Of a stretch of DNA of 64,000 nt, positions 35,962-44,788 are shown piece after piece. The notes beneath the pieces were generated by a model, which was not told the DNA's origin, made no database searches, and saw only the letters and a program-made list of their open reading frames with translations. Both the position numbers and the translations under genes were made by a program. The stretch lies in contig UCLR01000012.1 of the NCBI GenBank assembly GCA_900473415.1, positions 1-64,000 of the forward strand. The letters are read 5' to 3'. The DNA is from Hyphomicrobiales bacterium (GTDB lineage Bacteria > Pseudomonadota > Alphaproteobacteria > Rhizobiales > Beijerinckiaceae). Every line of letters begins with the position of its first letter. Position 1 is the stretch's first letter.

Positions 35962-36098
35962 CTATATATTATCGTCGCCTATGGATGCCAAGAGCCTTGT
36001 GCGGCCTGCCCGGCTTGGGGCTAGATCAATGCCGGCACGCGGCCATGCCGCTAAAGACGGGGGCGAAACAGAACGATCGACAGGCAGGAGAAGCCGAG

Positions 36099-36341
36099 AT
36101 GTCCAACACCCCGCATACGCTCGCCGAGGAGTTCCCGGGGCAGGCCGAGGCCATTCACCGCCTCAAGGTCGCCGATCCGGAGTTCGCGCGCCTGCTCGAG
36201 CTCTATGACGAGGTCAACGACAAGGTGCACCTGGCCGAGACGAACCTCGCCCCGGTTGACCAGGCGATCGAGACCGAGCTGCGCAAGCAGCGCCTCCAGA
36301 TCAAGGACGCGATCGGTGAGGCTCTCTCCGCCGCGAAGTGA
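36099..36341 (+). CDS. YdcH family (DUF465) small protein
   Basis: 80 residues, almost entirely helical, with the DUF465 pattern HRLKVADPEFARLLELYDEVNDKVHLAE and a C-terminal LRKQRLQIKDAIGEAL. Its function is unknown, although it is widespread in proteobacteria. GGAGA lies before the ATG. A longer upstream frame is not supported. Confidence 0.85.
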   Translation: MSNTPHTLAEEFPGQAEAIHRLKVADPEFARLLELYDEVNDKVHLAETNLAPVDQAIETELRKQRLQIKDAIGEALSAAK

Positions 36342-36400
36342 GCCCGGCCTGACCGCAGGCCTCTCGCCTCGTTTCGATATCTCATGAGGGTTCGTACGCC

Positions 36401-36781
36401 ATGAACGCCCTGCCCCGCAGCTTCCAACATGTCCGCCTCGTGCTCGCCCGCGAGAAGAGCTCGCCCGAGGGCGACAGCCGCAACGGCTACGACCTCGTGG
36501 TCCCGCTCGATGAGGAGAACCGCCTCGACCCGGCCGAATGGAAGGAGCATCGCGCCTTCTGCCGCGTCCGCCGCTTCCAGCCCGGCCAGGCAGACCTAAT
36601 CGGTCTCCTGCGCCGCAAGCCCGGCGGCCATTGGTTCATCGACTATGACGCCGAGGAGAGCGACGATGACGAGGCCGGCTACCGCCTTGGCGACGAGCGC
36701 TTCGTGCCCGGCGAATACGTCTCCATCCATGACGGCGAGGCGATGCACACCTATGTCGTTGTTTCGGTCACTCGCCCCTGA
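36401..36781 (+). CDS. Conserved hypothetical protein (126 aa)
   Basis: A soluble acidic protein with the pattern HVRLVLAREKSSPEGD, GYDLVVPLDEENRLD, CRVRRF and HWFIDYDAEESDDDE, ending VVSVTRP. It looks like a short uncharacterised family conserved in Hyphomicrobiales; I know of no role. It follows the DUF465 gene by 59 bases on the same strand and may share its transcript. No signal or membrane segment is seen. Confidence 0.75.
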   Translation: MNALPRSFQHVRLVLAREKSSPEGDSRNGYDLVVPLDEENRLDPAEWKEHRAFCRVRRFQPGQADLIGLLRRKPGGHWFIDYDAEESDDDEAGYRLGDERFVPGEYVSIHDGEAMHTYVVVSVTRP

Positions 36782-36952
36782 CAGGCCGCGACTTCTGAAA
36801 CGAACCGCCGCCATTCTGGATCGCACTGAATGGCGGCGCTCACAAAAAAATCGCGATTTCAGATCGGCTTAGGCGCAATTTTAAAGATCGGATTTAAACC
36901 GATTTGATAGATTTCCAGCATGTTCCTCCCGCCGCGAGCTAAAGAGGGGCAG
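36782..36952. other. AT-rich gap with inverted repeat
   Basis: This gap is visibly richer in A and T than its surroundings (runs such as CACAAAAAAATCGCG and AATTTTAAAG). It contains ATCGGATTTAAACCGAT (36887-36903), with arms ATCGG/CCGAT. It probably holds the promoter of the micro-ORF at 36953. Confidence 0.45.
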
Positions 36953-37024
36953 ATGCAGGTTCGTTACATCAGCTTCTTCTTCCTGCTCGCCTTGAGCGTC
37001 TATTTCTTCTCCGCATCGGTCTGA
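36953..37024 (+). CDS. Candidate micro-protein, single membrane helix (23 aa)
   Basis: MQVRYISFFFLLALSVYFFS plus three residues: almost the whole peptide is one hydrophobic helix. GAGGGG lies a few bases before the ATG. An in-frame ATG at 36920 would give 34 residues, but the ribosome binding site favours the short form. It is too short for ordinary gene finding. The role is unknown; single-helix peptides often adjust membrane enzymes or stress responses. Confidence 0.5.
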   Translation: MQVRYISFFFLLALSVYFFSASV

Positions 37025-37278
37025 GCCTCACGGCGAAAGCCGGCCCGCAGGGCGCCGGCGACCCAATTCGCAGGCTTGCATGCAAGGCCGATGGAGCCTT
37101 CAGCCGCTCCCCTGGCCCTCCTTCACATCGCCTGGCAGCGAACCTCCCTTCGAGAGATGCGGGACAAGACCGGAAAGGCCGTTGCGAACATGCTGGCTCA
37201 GCGCTTCGCCGGTCTGCGCGGGGTCGCGCCGCGGCGAACCCGGAATCGACGGCACGTCTTCTTAGGAAGCCACGCGAC

Positions 37279-37944
37279 TCAGAGGACTTCCTTCACGCGA
37301 TCCAGCGTGTGGTCCATGTGCTTGCCGATCTCGACAGAGAGCGCCTCGCCGTCACGCCGTTTCAACGCGGCGATCATCGCCTCGTGCTCGGCCACGGCAC
37401 CCGCCCATTTCTCCGGGCCTTCATTGCCGATGAAGCGCAGCCGCTTTATGCGGGCCTGCAGCGTCTCGTGCATCTCCGCCAGCACGGCGTTGCCCGAGAC
37501 CGCCACGATGGCGGAATGGATGGTCTGGTTGAGCTTGAAATATTCGAGCCGGTTCCGCTCCGTGTAGAGCACCATCATCCGCTCATGCAGCGCGACCACC
37601 TCCGCGATCTGCTCCTCCGTCGCTTCCGCGCAGGCGATACGGCCGCCAAGCTGTTCCAGCGACTTGATGACTTCCAGGATTTCGCGCAGATCGCGCAGCG
37701 AGAACCGGCGCACCACCGCGCCCTTGGCAGGCTGCATCTCGACCAGCCCCTCGCTGGCGAGGCTCTTGATTGCCTCGCGCAGCGGCGTCCGCGAGACGCC
37801 GAGCTGGGCACCGACCGCCCCCTCGTTGATGCGCTGGCCTGGCTCCAGCCGCCCTTCGATGATCATGTCGCGCAGCCTCTCCAGCACCTCCTCGTGGAGG
37901 GTGCGCCGCTGGATGCGCGGATAGGCTTCGGCAGCCTCAGTCAT
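37279..37944 (-). CDS. GntR family transcriptional regulator, FCD subfamily
   Basis: A 221-residue regulator: winged helix with RINEGAVGAQLGVSRTPLREAIKSLASEGLV (about 38-68), then the FCD domain with metal-site residues (LNQTIHSAI, AEHEAMIAAL, KHMDHTLD). It lies downstream of the COG4091 gene on the same strand and faces the pdxA2/tct operon. The GTATAC-centred sites at 39488-39503 and 44877-44892 are the type of operator this subfamily binds, so it is the likely regulator of the whole 38-48 kb group. Confidence 0.88.
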   Translation of the reverse strand: MTEAAEAYPRIQRRTLHEEVLERLRDMIIEGRLEPGQRINEGAVGAQLGVSRTPLREAIKSLASEGLVEMQPAKGAVVRRFSLRDLREILEVIKSLEQLGGRIACAEATEEQIAEVVALHERMMVLYTERNRLEYFKLNQTIHSAIVAVSGNAVLAEMHETLQARIKRLRFIGNEGPEKWAGAVAEHEAMIAALKRRDGEALSVEIGKHMDHTLDRVKEVL

Positions 37945-38037
37945 GACCTGTGCTCGCTCCTTCAGGATCGCCCTCGCGAGAACGGACCCTAAGCCGCGTT
38001 ACGACATGGCCGCCCGGCGCTGTCAACGCATCGTACC

Positions 38038-39426
38038 TCAGCTGAAGAACATCGCATCCTGGCTGAGCCGTGCTTGGAACAGCGGCGAGGTCTCGTCGGG
38101 CTTCACGTCACCGAGGCGGATCGCCTCCCCCGCCCGCACCGGCCGGACGAGCGTGGCGTCTGCAACCAGGTAGAACGGCGCCGGCTCGTCTTCGCCGAGC
38201 GGCCGCGCCTCGACCATCGCCCCGGCGACACCAGGGATGCTGTGGTGATGGCCGCCCATGGTCAGCACGGTGCCGACCAGAAGATCGCGTTCGGCGACCG
38301 CCACGAGATCCTGCCGCGGCCGATAATCGGGCCCGTAGCCGGAAACGCCATAGCCGACGGCATCCAGCAGCGAGGTCGCGCATTCGAGCCCGAGCAGATG
38401 GCGCGGCAGGTAGAGCGCCGCCGTATGGCCGCCCGTCGCCACGACATGCCCCTTCTCCTCGAGCAGCTTCCAGCTCACCGGATCCTCGCAACGCACGGTC
38501 ACGAAGACACCGCCGGCGAAGCTCGCCTCGTCGGGCCGGCGCAGGTGATGGAAGACATCGACCCGGCGCGTGCCGCCGAGGAGCCCGCCCTGCCCGCGCT
38601 CGCTGAACAGATCGGCGATCTCGGGGATGCGCGCCGGCGGCGCATGGAAGCCGGCGACATCGGCGCTCAGCCCCGTGGCATTCGCCACCAGCGTCATCTC
38701 GCAGAGATCCGGCACGGCGCGCAGCGGGAAGGCCGAGCCCAGCACCTCGGCGCGGCCGGCTGCACGCGAAACCGCGTCAGCGCCGCCCAGCGCCCAGTGA
38801 TTCGCCAGCGCCGGCAGCGACCGCGTCACCCCGTTGCAGGCGACGTCGCCGGAGCCCGGATCGAAGACGAAGTCGTATTCGCTCGACTTGCCCGCCGCGA
38901 TCACCTCGAAGCCGAGCAGCTCGGCCCAGGTGACGAGGCCGATCAGCAGGCTCGGCTGGTCTCCGTCAACGGGTGTTACGACGACGCCCTTCTCCGCCGC
39001 GCGTCGCGCCAGGCCCGGCCCCACCACGCTGTCCGCTTCCTTCGAAACCAGCGCGACATGCCGCCCCGCCTCGATCGCGGCCAGCGCATGGCGCGTCGCG
39101 GCGACGGGCGCTCCTGTCGCCTCGATCAGGAAATCGAAGGGCAAGTCGATCACCGCATCGAGCGAACCTGCCGCAACGTGCCGCCCGGCAGCCCAGGCGG
39201 CGCGTGCCTCGGCAGCCGTCGCGCAGACGGTGATGTCGCTCGCGGCGATGCCCGCCGCGAGGAAAGCCTTCGCCGCCGCCTCCGCGGTCATGTCGACCGC
39301 GATGCGCGCGCTCACCAGCGGAATGCGCCCGGCCTGCGTCAGGAAGCTGCGACCGAAGCTGCCGCTGCCGACGAGGCAGGCTTCGACAGGGCGCGCGACC
39401 CGCGCGTAGTGCTGATGGAAGTTCAC
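38038..39426 (-). CDS. COG4091 oxidoreductase (homoserine-dehydrogenase-like NAD(P) domain plus SAF domain)
   Basis: About 462 residues. The N-terminal Rossmann domain starts CLVGSGSFGRSF (GxGxFG); the middle has GKSSEYDF and FDPGSGDVACNG; the C-terminal SAF domain lies after about 385 (VADATLVRPVRAGEAI). COG4091 includes the DXR-like (DRL) reductoisomerases of the MEP pathway described in Brucella, as well as unassigned oxidoreductases. Next to PdxA2 and a TTT importer, a sugar-acid oxidoreductase is my preferred reading; a second MEP enzyme is the alternative. The GTG start has GGAG seven bases upstream; an ATG 15 codons earlier lies inside the palindromic promoter region. Confidence 0.8.
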   Translation of the reverse strand: MNFHQHYARVARPVEACLVGSGSFGRSFLTQAGRIPLVSARIAVDMTAEAAAKAFLAAGIAASDITVCATAAEARAAWAAGRHVAAGSLDAVIDLPFDFLIEATGAPVAATRHALAAIEAGRHVALVSKEADSVVGPGLARRAAEKGVVVTPVDGDQPSLLIGLVTWAELLGFEVIAAGKSSEYDFVFDPGSGDVACNGVTRSLPALANHWALGGADAVSRAAGRAEVLGSAFPLRAVPDLCEMTLVANATGLSADVAGFHAPPARIPEIADLFSERGQGGLLGGTRRVDVFHHLRRPDEASFAGGVFVTVRCEDPVSWKLLEEKGHVVATGGHTAALYLPRHLLGLECATSLLDAVGYGVSGYGPDYRPRQDLVAVAERDLLVGTVLTMGGHHHSIPGVAGAMVEARPLGEDEPAPFYLVADATLVRPVRAGEAIRLGDVKPDETSPLFQARLSQDAMFFS

Positions 39427-39460
39427 GGAATCTCTCCTCCCGGAGACGCTCTGGGACATT

Positions 39461-39472
39461 CTTGCATGCAAG
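39461..39472. promoter_or_regulatory. 12-base palindrome CTTGCATGCAAG
   Basis: A perfect palindrome lies 34 bases before the COG4091 start and about 100 bases before pdxA2. It sits beside the GTATAC operator and may be a second regulator site. Confidence 0.45.
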
Positions 39473-39487
39473 AGTAGCGGCTACTTA

Positions 39488-39503
39488 TATTCTGTATACA
39501 GCA
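39488..39503. promoter_or_regulatory. GTATAC-type GntR operator, divergent promoter
   Basis: ATTCTGTATACAGCAT, with the perfect core CTGTATACAG at 39492-39501. The reverse complement of 44877-44892 reads ATTCTGTATACTACAT, identical at 14 of 16 positions. It lies between the COG4091/gntR pair and the pdxA2/tct operon and is a typical FCD-GntR site. Confidence 0.7.
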
Positions 39504-39567
39504 TACTTGCGTGGTCAATGGTCGCGTGTTACCCGTCCCGAGGACGAAAACGGAGCGGAAAACGCCA

Positions 39568-40599
39568 ATGTCGGATCAGGAAGGCGCACGGCCGGTCATC
39601 GCGGTCGCGATGGGGGATCCCTCGGGTATCAGCCCGGAACTCACCGCTCGCATCCTCGCCGAGCCGGACCTGCGCGGGGCTGCGAACTTCGTGGTCTTCG
39701 GCGACAAGCGCCTGCTCGATCTCGGCATCACCGACAGCGGCGTCGACCCGGATGTCGAGGTCGTCGCGGATGGCGCCCCCCTGCCCGCTTTCGCCGGCCG
39801 GCCGATCTTCGTCGATCTCGCGAACCATGATCCCGCGGATCTGAAGCGCGCCACCCCCACCCTCGCCGGTGGGCGCGCCGCCACTGACAATTTCCGCCGG
39901 GCGCTCCGCTTCGCCCATGCCGGCCATGCTGATGCGGTGTTCTTCACGCCCTTCAACAAAGCGGCGATGCGCTTCGCCTATCAGGGCTATGACGACGAGA
40001 TCCGCTTCGTGCGCGATGCGATCGGCTTCGAGGGGCCTGCGAGCGAATTCAACGTCCTCGACAAGCTCTGGAATGCGCGGGTGACCTCGCACATCCCGCT
40101 CTCGGAGGTCGCCAACAACATCACGCAGGAACGGATCCTGCGGGCGCTCGCCCTGGCGGACACCAATCTGCGCGCCGCCGGCTTCGAACCGCCGCGGATC
40201 GCGGTCGCCGGCCTCAACCCGCATTGCGGCGATGGAGGCAATTTCGGCCGCGACGAGATCGAGACCATCGAGCCCGCCGTCAAGGCGGCCAAGGCCAAGG
40301 GCTTCACGGTCGAGGGGCCGTTCCCGTCGGACACCGTGTTCCTGCGCGCGCGCAACGGCGATTTCGACGCGGTCCTGACGATGTTCCACGACCAGGGCCA
40401 GATCGCCATGAAGCTGATGGGCTTCGACCGCGGCGTGACGCTGATCGGCGGTTTCCCCTTCCCGATCTGTACGCCGGCCCATGGTACGGCCTATGAGATC
40501 GCCGGCCAGGGCATCGCCAATCTCGGCGCGACGCGCGCGGCGCTGAGCCTCGCGATCAAGATGGCCGGAGACATTTCACAGCGCCGCGCAGCGGCCTGA
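39568..40599 (+). CDS. PdxA2-like 4-phospho-acid dehydrogenase (PdxA family)
   Basis: A 343-residue NAD- and metal-dependent dehydrogenase. MGDPSGISPEL, the metal ligand His region TSHIPL, NPHCGDGGNFGRDE and MFHDQGQIAMKL all match the PdxA fold. True PdxA works in vitamin B6 synthesis; the PdxA2 branch oxidises and decarboxylates tetronate-4-phosphates (D-threonate or erythronate). The link to a TTT importer, a GntR and acid-sugar enzymes favours PdxA2. No DUF1537 kinase (the usual partner) is present, which is odd. Confidence 0.85.
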   Translation: MSDQEGARPVIAVAMGDPSGISPELTARILAEPDLRGAANFVVFGDKRLLDLGITDSGVDPDVEVVADGAPLPAFAGRPIFVDLANHDPADLKRATPTLAGGRAATDNFRRALRFAHAGHADAVFFTPFNKAAMRFAYQGYDDEIRFVRDAIGFEGPASEFNVLDKLWNARVTSHIPLSEVANNITQERILRALALADTNLRAAGFEPPRIAVAGLNPHCGDGGNFGRDEIETIEPAVKAAKAKGFTVEGPFPSDTVFLRARNGDFDAVLTMFHDQGQIAMKLMGFDRGVTLIGGFPFPICTPAHGTAYEIAGQGIANLGATRAALSLAIKMAGDISQRRAAA

Positions 40600-40666
40600 C
40601 CACGGCTAACAAGGCGCCGCAAGAGCGCCGTCCAAACCCGAAAGACAAGGCAGGGAGAAACGCCTT

Positions 40667-41659
40667 ATGGCCATGTTTCGTACCGCCGCGCTCGCCGCGG
40701 CCATCGCTCTCGTCCCGGGCGCGGCAGCGCTCGCCTGGGAACCGACCAAGCCGGTCGAGTTCGTCGTCACCTCCGGCCCCGGCGGCGGCACCGACACCTT
40801 CGCGCGCGTCGTCCAGTCGATCGCCACGAAGAACAAGCTGATCAATCAGCCGATCATCGTCGTCAACAAGGGCGGCGGCTCGGGCGCCGAGGGCTTCGTT
40901 CACGGCAAGGCCGGCAAGGGCGACCCCCATCGCGTCGTCTTCGGCACCAATAATGCCTATTTGCTGCCCTATGTCGCCAAGCTCGCCTTCAAGCCGGCCG
41001 ATTTCACCCCCGTGGCCTCGCTCGCGCTCGACGAGTTCCTGATCTGGGTCAACGGCAGCGCGCCCTTCGACGACGCCAAGGCCTATCTCGACGCGGTCAA
41101 GGCCAAGCCCAGCGGCTTCAAGATGGCCGGCAGCCAGTCGAAGGACACCGACCAGACGCTGACCGCGATGATCGAGCAGGCGACCGGTGCCAAATGGATC
41201 TACGTGCCCTTCCAGGGCGGCGGGGTCGCGGCGACCCAGCTCGCCGGCGGCCATGTCGATTCCAACACCAACAACCCCAACGAGAACATCGGCCAGTGGA
41301 AGGCCGGGCAGGTGAAGCCGCTCTGCGTCTTCTCGCCGGTCCGCCTCGCCAAGAGCGAAGCGATCTTCAACGGCAAGGGCTGGGGCGACATCCCGACCTG
41401 CAAGGAGGCGGGGCTGCCGCTGGAGGCCTTCCAGATGCCGCGCACCGTCTGGCTGCCCGCCGAGGTCCCCGCCGACTCCGTGAAGTTCTATGAGGACGTG
41501 CTTGAGAAGGTCAGCCAGACCGACGAGTGGAAAGAGTTCATCGCCCGCACCGCGCAGACCCCGCGCTTCATGAAGGGCAAGGAATTCACCGATTTCGTCG
41601 CCCGCGACGAAGCCGCGAACCGCAAGGTCTTCGAGACTGAAGGCTGGGTGGTGAAATAA
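40667..41659 (+). CDS. Tripartite tricarboxylate transporter solute-binding protein (TctC)
   Basis: A 330-residue periplasmic protein with signal peptide MAMFRTAALAAAIALVPGAAALA. The mature start EPTKPVEFVVTSGPGGGTD and VNKGGGSGAEGF correspond to the Bug-family carboxylate loop. It binds the substrate for the TctBA membrane pair just downstream. AGGGAGA lies before the start. It is the second gene of the operon that starts with pdxA2. Confidence 0.9.
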   Translation: MAMFRTAALAAAIALVPGAAALAWEPTKPVEFVVTSGPGGGTDTFARVVQSIATKNKLINQPIIVVNKGGGSGAEGFVHGKAGKGDPHRVVFGTNNAYLLPYVAKLAFKPADFTPVASLALDEFLIWVNGSAPFDDAKAYLDAVKAKPSGFKMAGSQSKDTDQTLTAMIEQATGAKWIYVPFQGGGVAATQLAGGHVDSNTNNPNENIGQWKAGQVKPLCVFSPVRLAKSEAIFNGKGWGDIPTCKEAGLPLEAFQMPRTVWLPAEVPADSVKFYEDVLEKVSQTDEWKEFIARTAQTPRFMKGKEFTDFVARDEAANRKVFETEGWVVK

Positions 41660-41754
41660 ACCACCCCGCGACGCTTTCGCCCCCGGCTGACGCCATGCGC
41701 CACCGCCGGGGCCTTTCCGCGTTGAACGCTTCCGATCCAGCAGAGGCAGCCGCC

Positions 41755-42243
41755 ATGGTCACCCGCCTATGGGCCGAAACCGCCGTCGCCCTGTTCACAT
41801 TGGCCTATGGGCTCGTCATCGTCCGGGGCGCGACGGAGTTCGGCATCGGCTGGGATGCCTCGGGGCCCGAGCCCGGCGCCTTTCCCTTCTACACCGGCCT
41901 TCTGGTGGCCGCGGCGAGCCTCGGCACGCTCGTCGTCACCTGGTCGAAGCGGCTGAGAGCGGACCGCGCGATTTCGGCGGTGATCCTGGATGGCGAGGGG
42001 CTGCGCCGCGTCGTCAGCTTCTTCCTGCCGATCCTGGGCTTCGTCCTCCTCTGCGCCGCGCTCGGCATGTATGTCGCGACGATCGCCTATCTCTTCTTCG
42101 CCATGCGCGTGCAGGGCGGCTTCGGCTGGCTGGCCTCGCTTGCGACCTCCTTCGGCGCGGCCCTCACTTTCTACATCGTCATCGAACGCATTTTCCTGAT
42201 CCAGCTCATGAAGGGGCCGATCGAAGCCCTTTTCGGCCTTTGA
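41755..42243 (+). CDS. TTT small membrane subunit (TctB)
   Basis: A 162-residue protein with four hydrophobic segments, including a helix after about residue 10 (ALFTLAYGLVIV) and PEPGAFPFYTGLLV, a typical TctB motif. It forms the sodium- or proton-driven importer with TctA. GAGG lies eight bases before the chosen ATG; an ATG 20 codons upstream gives a less natural N-terminus. Confidence 0.87.
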   Translation: MVTRLWAETAVALFTLAYGLVIVRGATEFGIGWDASGPEPGAFPFYTGLLVAAASLGTLVVTWSKRLRADRAISAVILDGEGLRRVVSFFLPILGFVLLCAALGMYVATIAYLFFAMRVQGGFGWLASLATSFGAALTFYIVIERIFLIQLMKGPIEALFGL

Positions 42244-42264
42244 GCACCATGACGAAGGCACGCC

Positions 42265-43782
42265 ATGGATAATTTCGCCTCGCTGATGCACGGCTTCTCG
42301 GTCGCGCTCACCTTTCACCATGTAGCGCTGATGATGGGGGGCGTGCTGCTCGGCATCCTCGTCGGCGTGCTGCCCGGCCTCGGCGCGCCGAACGGCGTCT
42401 CGCTGCTGCTGCCGCTGACCTTCTCGATGGACCCGGTCTCGGCCATCATCCTGCTGACCTCGCTCTATTGGGGGGCGCTGTTCGGCGGCTCGACGACCTC
42501 GATCATCTTCAACATCCCCGGCGAGCCCTCCTCCGTCGCCACGACCTTCGATGGCCATCCCATGGCGAAACAGGGCCGCGCCACCGAGGCGCTGTCCCTC
42601 GCCTTCCTCTCGGCCGGCTTCGGCGCGCTGGCCGGCGTCCTCCTGATCACGGCGCTCTCGGGCTGGGTCGCCAAATTCGCGCTGCGCTTCTCCTCGCCCG
42701 AGTTCTTCGCAGTCTACTTCATCACTTTCGCGAGCTTCATCGGGCTCGGCGGCTCCTCGGCCTTCAAGTCGATCGTCGCCATGGGCGTCGGCTTCACGCT
42801 GGCCTCGATCGGCATGGACTCGGTCTCGGGCAACATCCGCCTGACCTATGAGTTCGACGTGTTGCTCGGCGGCGTCAGCTTCCTCATCGCCGTGATCGGC
42901 CTGTTCGGCATCGGCGAGTTGCTGCTGACCATGGAGGACGGGCTGCGCTTCGACGGCGTCGCCGCCAAGGTCCGTCTCGGCGACGTGCTGCGCACAGCCG
43001 CCACGCTGCCGCGCTACTGGGTCGCCCTGCTGCGCTCCTCGGCCATCGGCATCTGGATGGGCATCACCCCGGGCGGCCCGACCGCGGCCTCCTTCATGAG
43101 CTACGCCATGGCCAAGCGCTCCTCACGCAATCCGGAGAAATTCGGCAAGGGCGAGCCGGAGGGCGTGATCTCGCCCGAGACCGCCGACCACGCTGCCGGC
43201 TCCGCCGCCATGCTACCGATGCTCGCGCTCGGTATCCCGGGCTCGGCCACCGCGGCAGTGATGATGGGCGGGCTGATGATCTGGGGCCTCAACCCCGGTC
43301 CGATGCTCTTCACCGAGCGGCCGGACTTCGTCTGGGGCCTGATCGCCTCGATGTATCTCGGCAATGTCGTCGCCGTGGTCGTGGTGCTCGCGACCGTCCC
43401 GCTCTTCGCATCGATCCTGCGCATCCCCTTCTCGATCATCGGGCCGCTGATCGTCGTGATCTGCTTCATCGGCGCCTATACCGTCGCGGGGAAGCCGTTC
43501 GACATCTGGCTCGCGCTCGCCTTCGGCGTCGTCGGCTACGCATTCAAGAAGCTCGACTATCCGATCGCGCCGATGATCCTGGCGATGGTGATCGGCGACA
43601 AGGCGGAGGACGCCTTCCGCCAATCGATGATCTTCAGCCAGGGCTCGCTCTCGATCTTCTGGTCGAATTCGCTGGTGACCAGCCTGATGGCGCTCGGCCT
43701 CCTGCTGCTGCTGCTCCACCCGCTCCAGCTGGCCTGGCGCGGCGCAAGGCGGCTGACTGCCGCCCACGCCACGCGGGGATAA
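42265..43782 (+). CDS. tctA: TTT large membrane subunit (TctA)
   Basis: A 505-residue membrane protein with 10-12 helices. The conserved motif GVLPGLGAPNGVSLLLPLTF near the N-terminus, YWGALFGGSTTSIIFNIPGE, and GITPGGPTAASF define TctA. It is the main channel of the importer and moves the carboxylate with an ion. It lies 21 bases after tctB. Length and motif order are normal. Confidence 0.93.
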   Translation: MDNFASLMHGFSVALTFHHVALMMGGVLLGILVGVLPGLGAPNGVSLLLPLTFSMDPVSAIILLTSLYWGALFGGSTTSIIFNIPGEPSSVATTFDGHPMAKQGRATEALSLAFLSAGFGALAGVLLITALSGWVAKFALRFSSPEFFAVYFITFASFIGLGGSSAFKSIVAMGVGFTLASIGMDSVSGNIRLTYEFDVLLGGVSFLIAVIGLFGIGELLLTMEDGLRFDGVAAKVRLGDVLRTAATLPRYWVALLRSSAIGIWMGITPGGPTAASFMSYAMAKRSSRNPEKFGKGEPEGVISPETADHAAGSAAMLPMLALGIPGSATAAVMMGGLMIWGLNPGPMLFTERPDFVWGLIASMYLGNVVAVVVVLATVPLFASILRIPFSIIGPLIVVICFIGAYTVAGKPFDIWLALAFGVVGYAFKKLDYPIAPMILAMVIGDKAEDAFRQSMIFSQGSLSIFWSNSLVTSLMALGLLLLLLHPLQLAWRGARRLTAAHATRG

Positions 43783-43858
43783 CCGGGACGCAGTGGCCGA
43801 TCACGGCTCCCCAACGTAAGACGGCATTCCCACCCACGTCCCAAGACGAGAGTCTGCC

Positions 43859-44776
43859 ATGACCGAACCCTATAAGGGCGTCCTGCCCATCGCGCCGACG
43901 ATCTTCCACGAGAACGGCGATCTCGACGCCGAGGGCAACCGCCGCGTCATGGACCTGATGGTTGACCAGGGCGTTGACGGCATCTGCATCCTCGCGAATT
44001 TCTCCGAGCAGTTCCTGCTGACCGACGCCGAGCGCGATGAGGTGATGCGGTTGTCGATCGAGCAGGTGGCGGGCCGCGTTCCGGTCATCGTCACGACCTC
44101 GCATTTCTCGACGCGCATCGCCGCCGCTCGCGCCAAGGCGGCAGCCGATGCCGGTGCCAAGATGCTGATGATGATGCCGCCCTATCACGGCGCGCTGCTC
44201 AGGGCAGACGAGCAGGGCATGATCGAGCATTTCAAGATCGTCGCCGACGCCTGCGGCATCCCGATCATCCTGCAGGACGCCCCGCTTTCCGGCGTGCAGC
44301 TCACCGTGCCCTTCATGGTGCGGCTGGCGAAGGAGGTCCCTCTCGTCCGCTACTTCAAGATCGAGGTGCCGGGCACGGCCGGCAAGCTGCGCACGCTGAT
44401 CGCGGCGGGCGGCGACGCCGTCGCCGGCCCTTTCGACGGCGAGGAAGCCATCACCCTGATGGCCGATCTCGACGCCGGCGCGACCGGCACCATGACGAGC
44501 GCCATGATTCCCGACCTGATCAAGCCGATCCTCACCGCCTATTTCGGCGGCGACCGCGCCAAGGCGATGGAGTTCTATGCGCGCGTTCTGCCGATCATCA
44601 ATTTCGAGAACCGTCAGTGCGGGCTGCGCTCGGCCAAGGCCGTGATGAAGGAAGGCGGCGTGATCCGCTCCGACGCCGTCCGCCATCCGCTGACCGCGCT
44701 GCACCCCGATACGCGGGCGCAACTGCTCGAGCTGGCCCGGCAGCTCGATCCGCTCGCCCTGCGCTGGGACCGCTGA
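43859..44776 (+). CDS. Dihydrodipicolinate synthase family protein lacking the usual Tyr
   Basis: A 305-residue DapA-family protein. The Schiff-base Lys lies in RYFKIEVPG. At the position where most members have a Tyr-Asn pair (VLYN), this one reads IILQDAPLSG, so the proton-relay Tyr is absent. I recall the same QDAP wording in L-2-keto-3-deoxyarabonate dehydratases, which dehydrate rather than cleave. A dehydratase for a 2-keto-3-deoxy acid is therefore likely. It follows tctA and ends before a strong hairpin. Confidence 0.83.
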   Translation: MTEPYKGVLPIAPTIFHENGDLDAEGNRRVMDLMVDQGVDGICILANFSEQFLLTDAERDEVMRLSIEQVAGRVPVIVTTSHFSTRIAAARAKAAADAGAKMLMMMPPYHGALLRADEQGMIEHFKIVADACGIPIILQDAPLSGVQLTVPFMVRLAKEVPLVRYFKIEVPGTAGKLRTLIAAGGDAVAGPFDGEEAITLMADLDAGATGTMTSAMIPDLIKPILTAYFGGDRAKAMEFYARVLPIINFENRQCGLRSAKAVMKEGGVIRSDAVRHPLTALHPDTRAQLLELARQLDPLALRWDR

Positions 44777-44788
44777 ACCTCTCTCACG

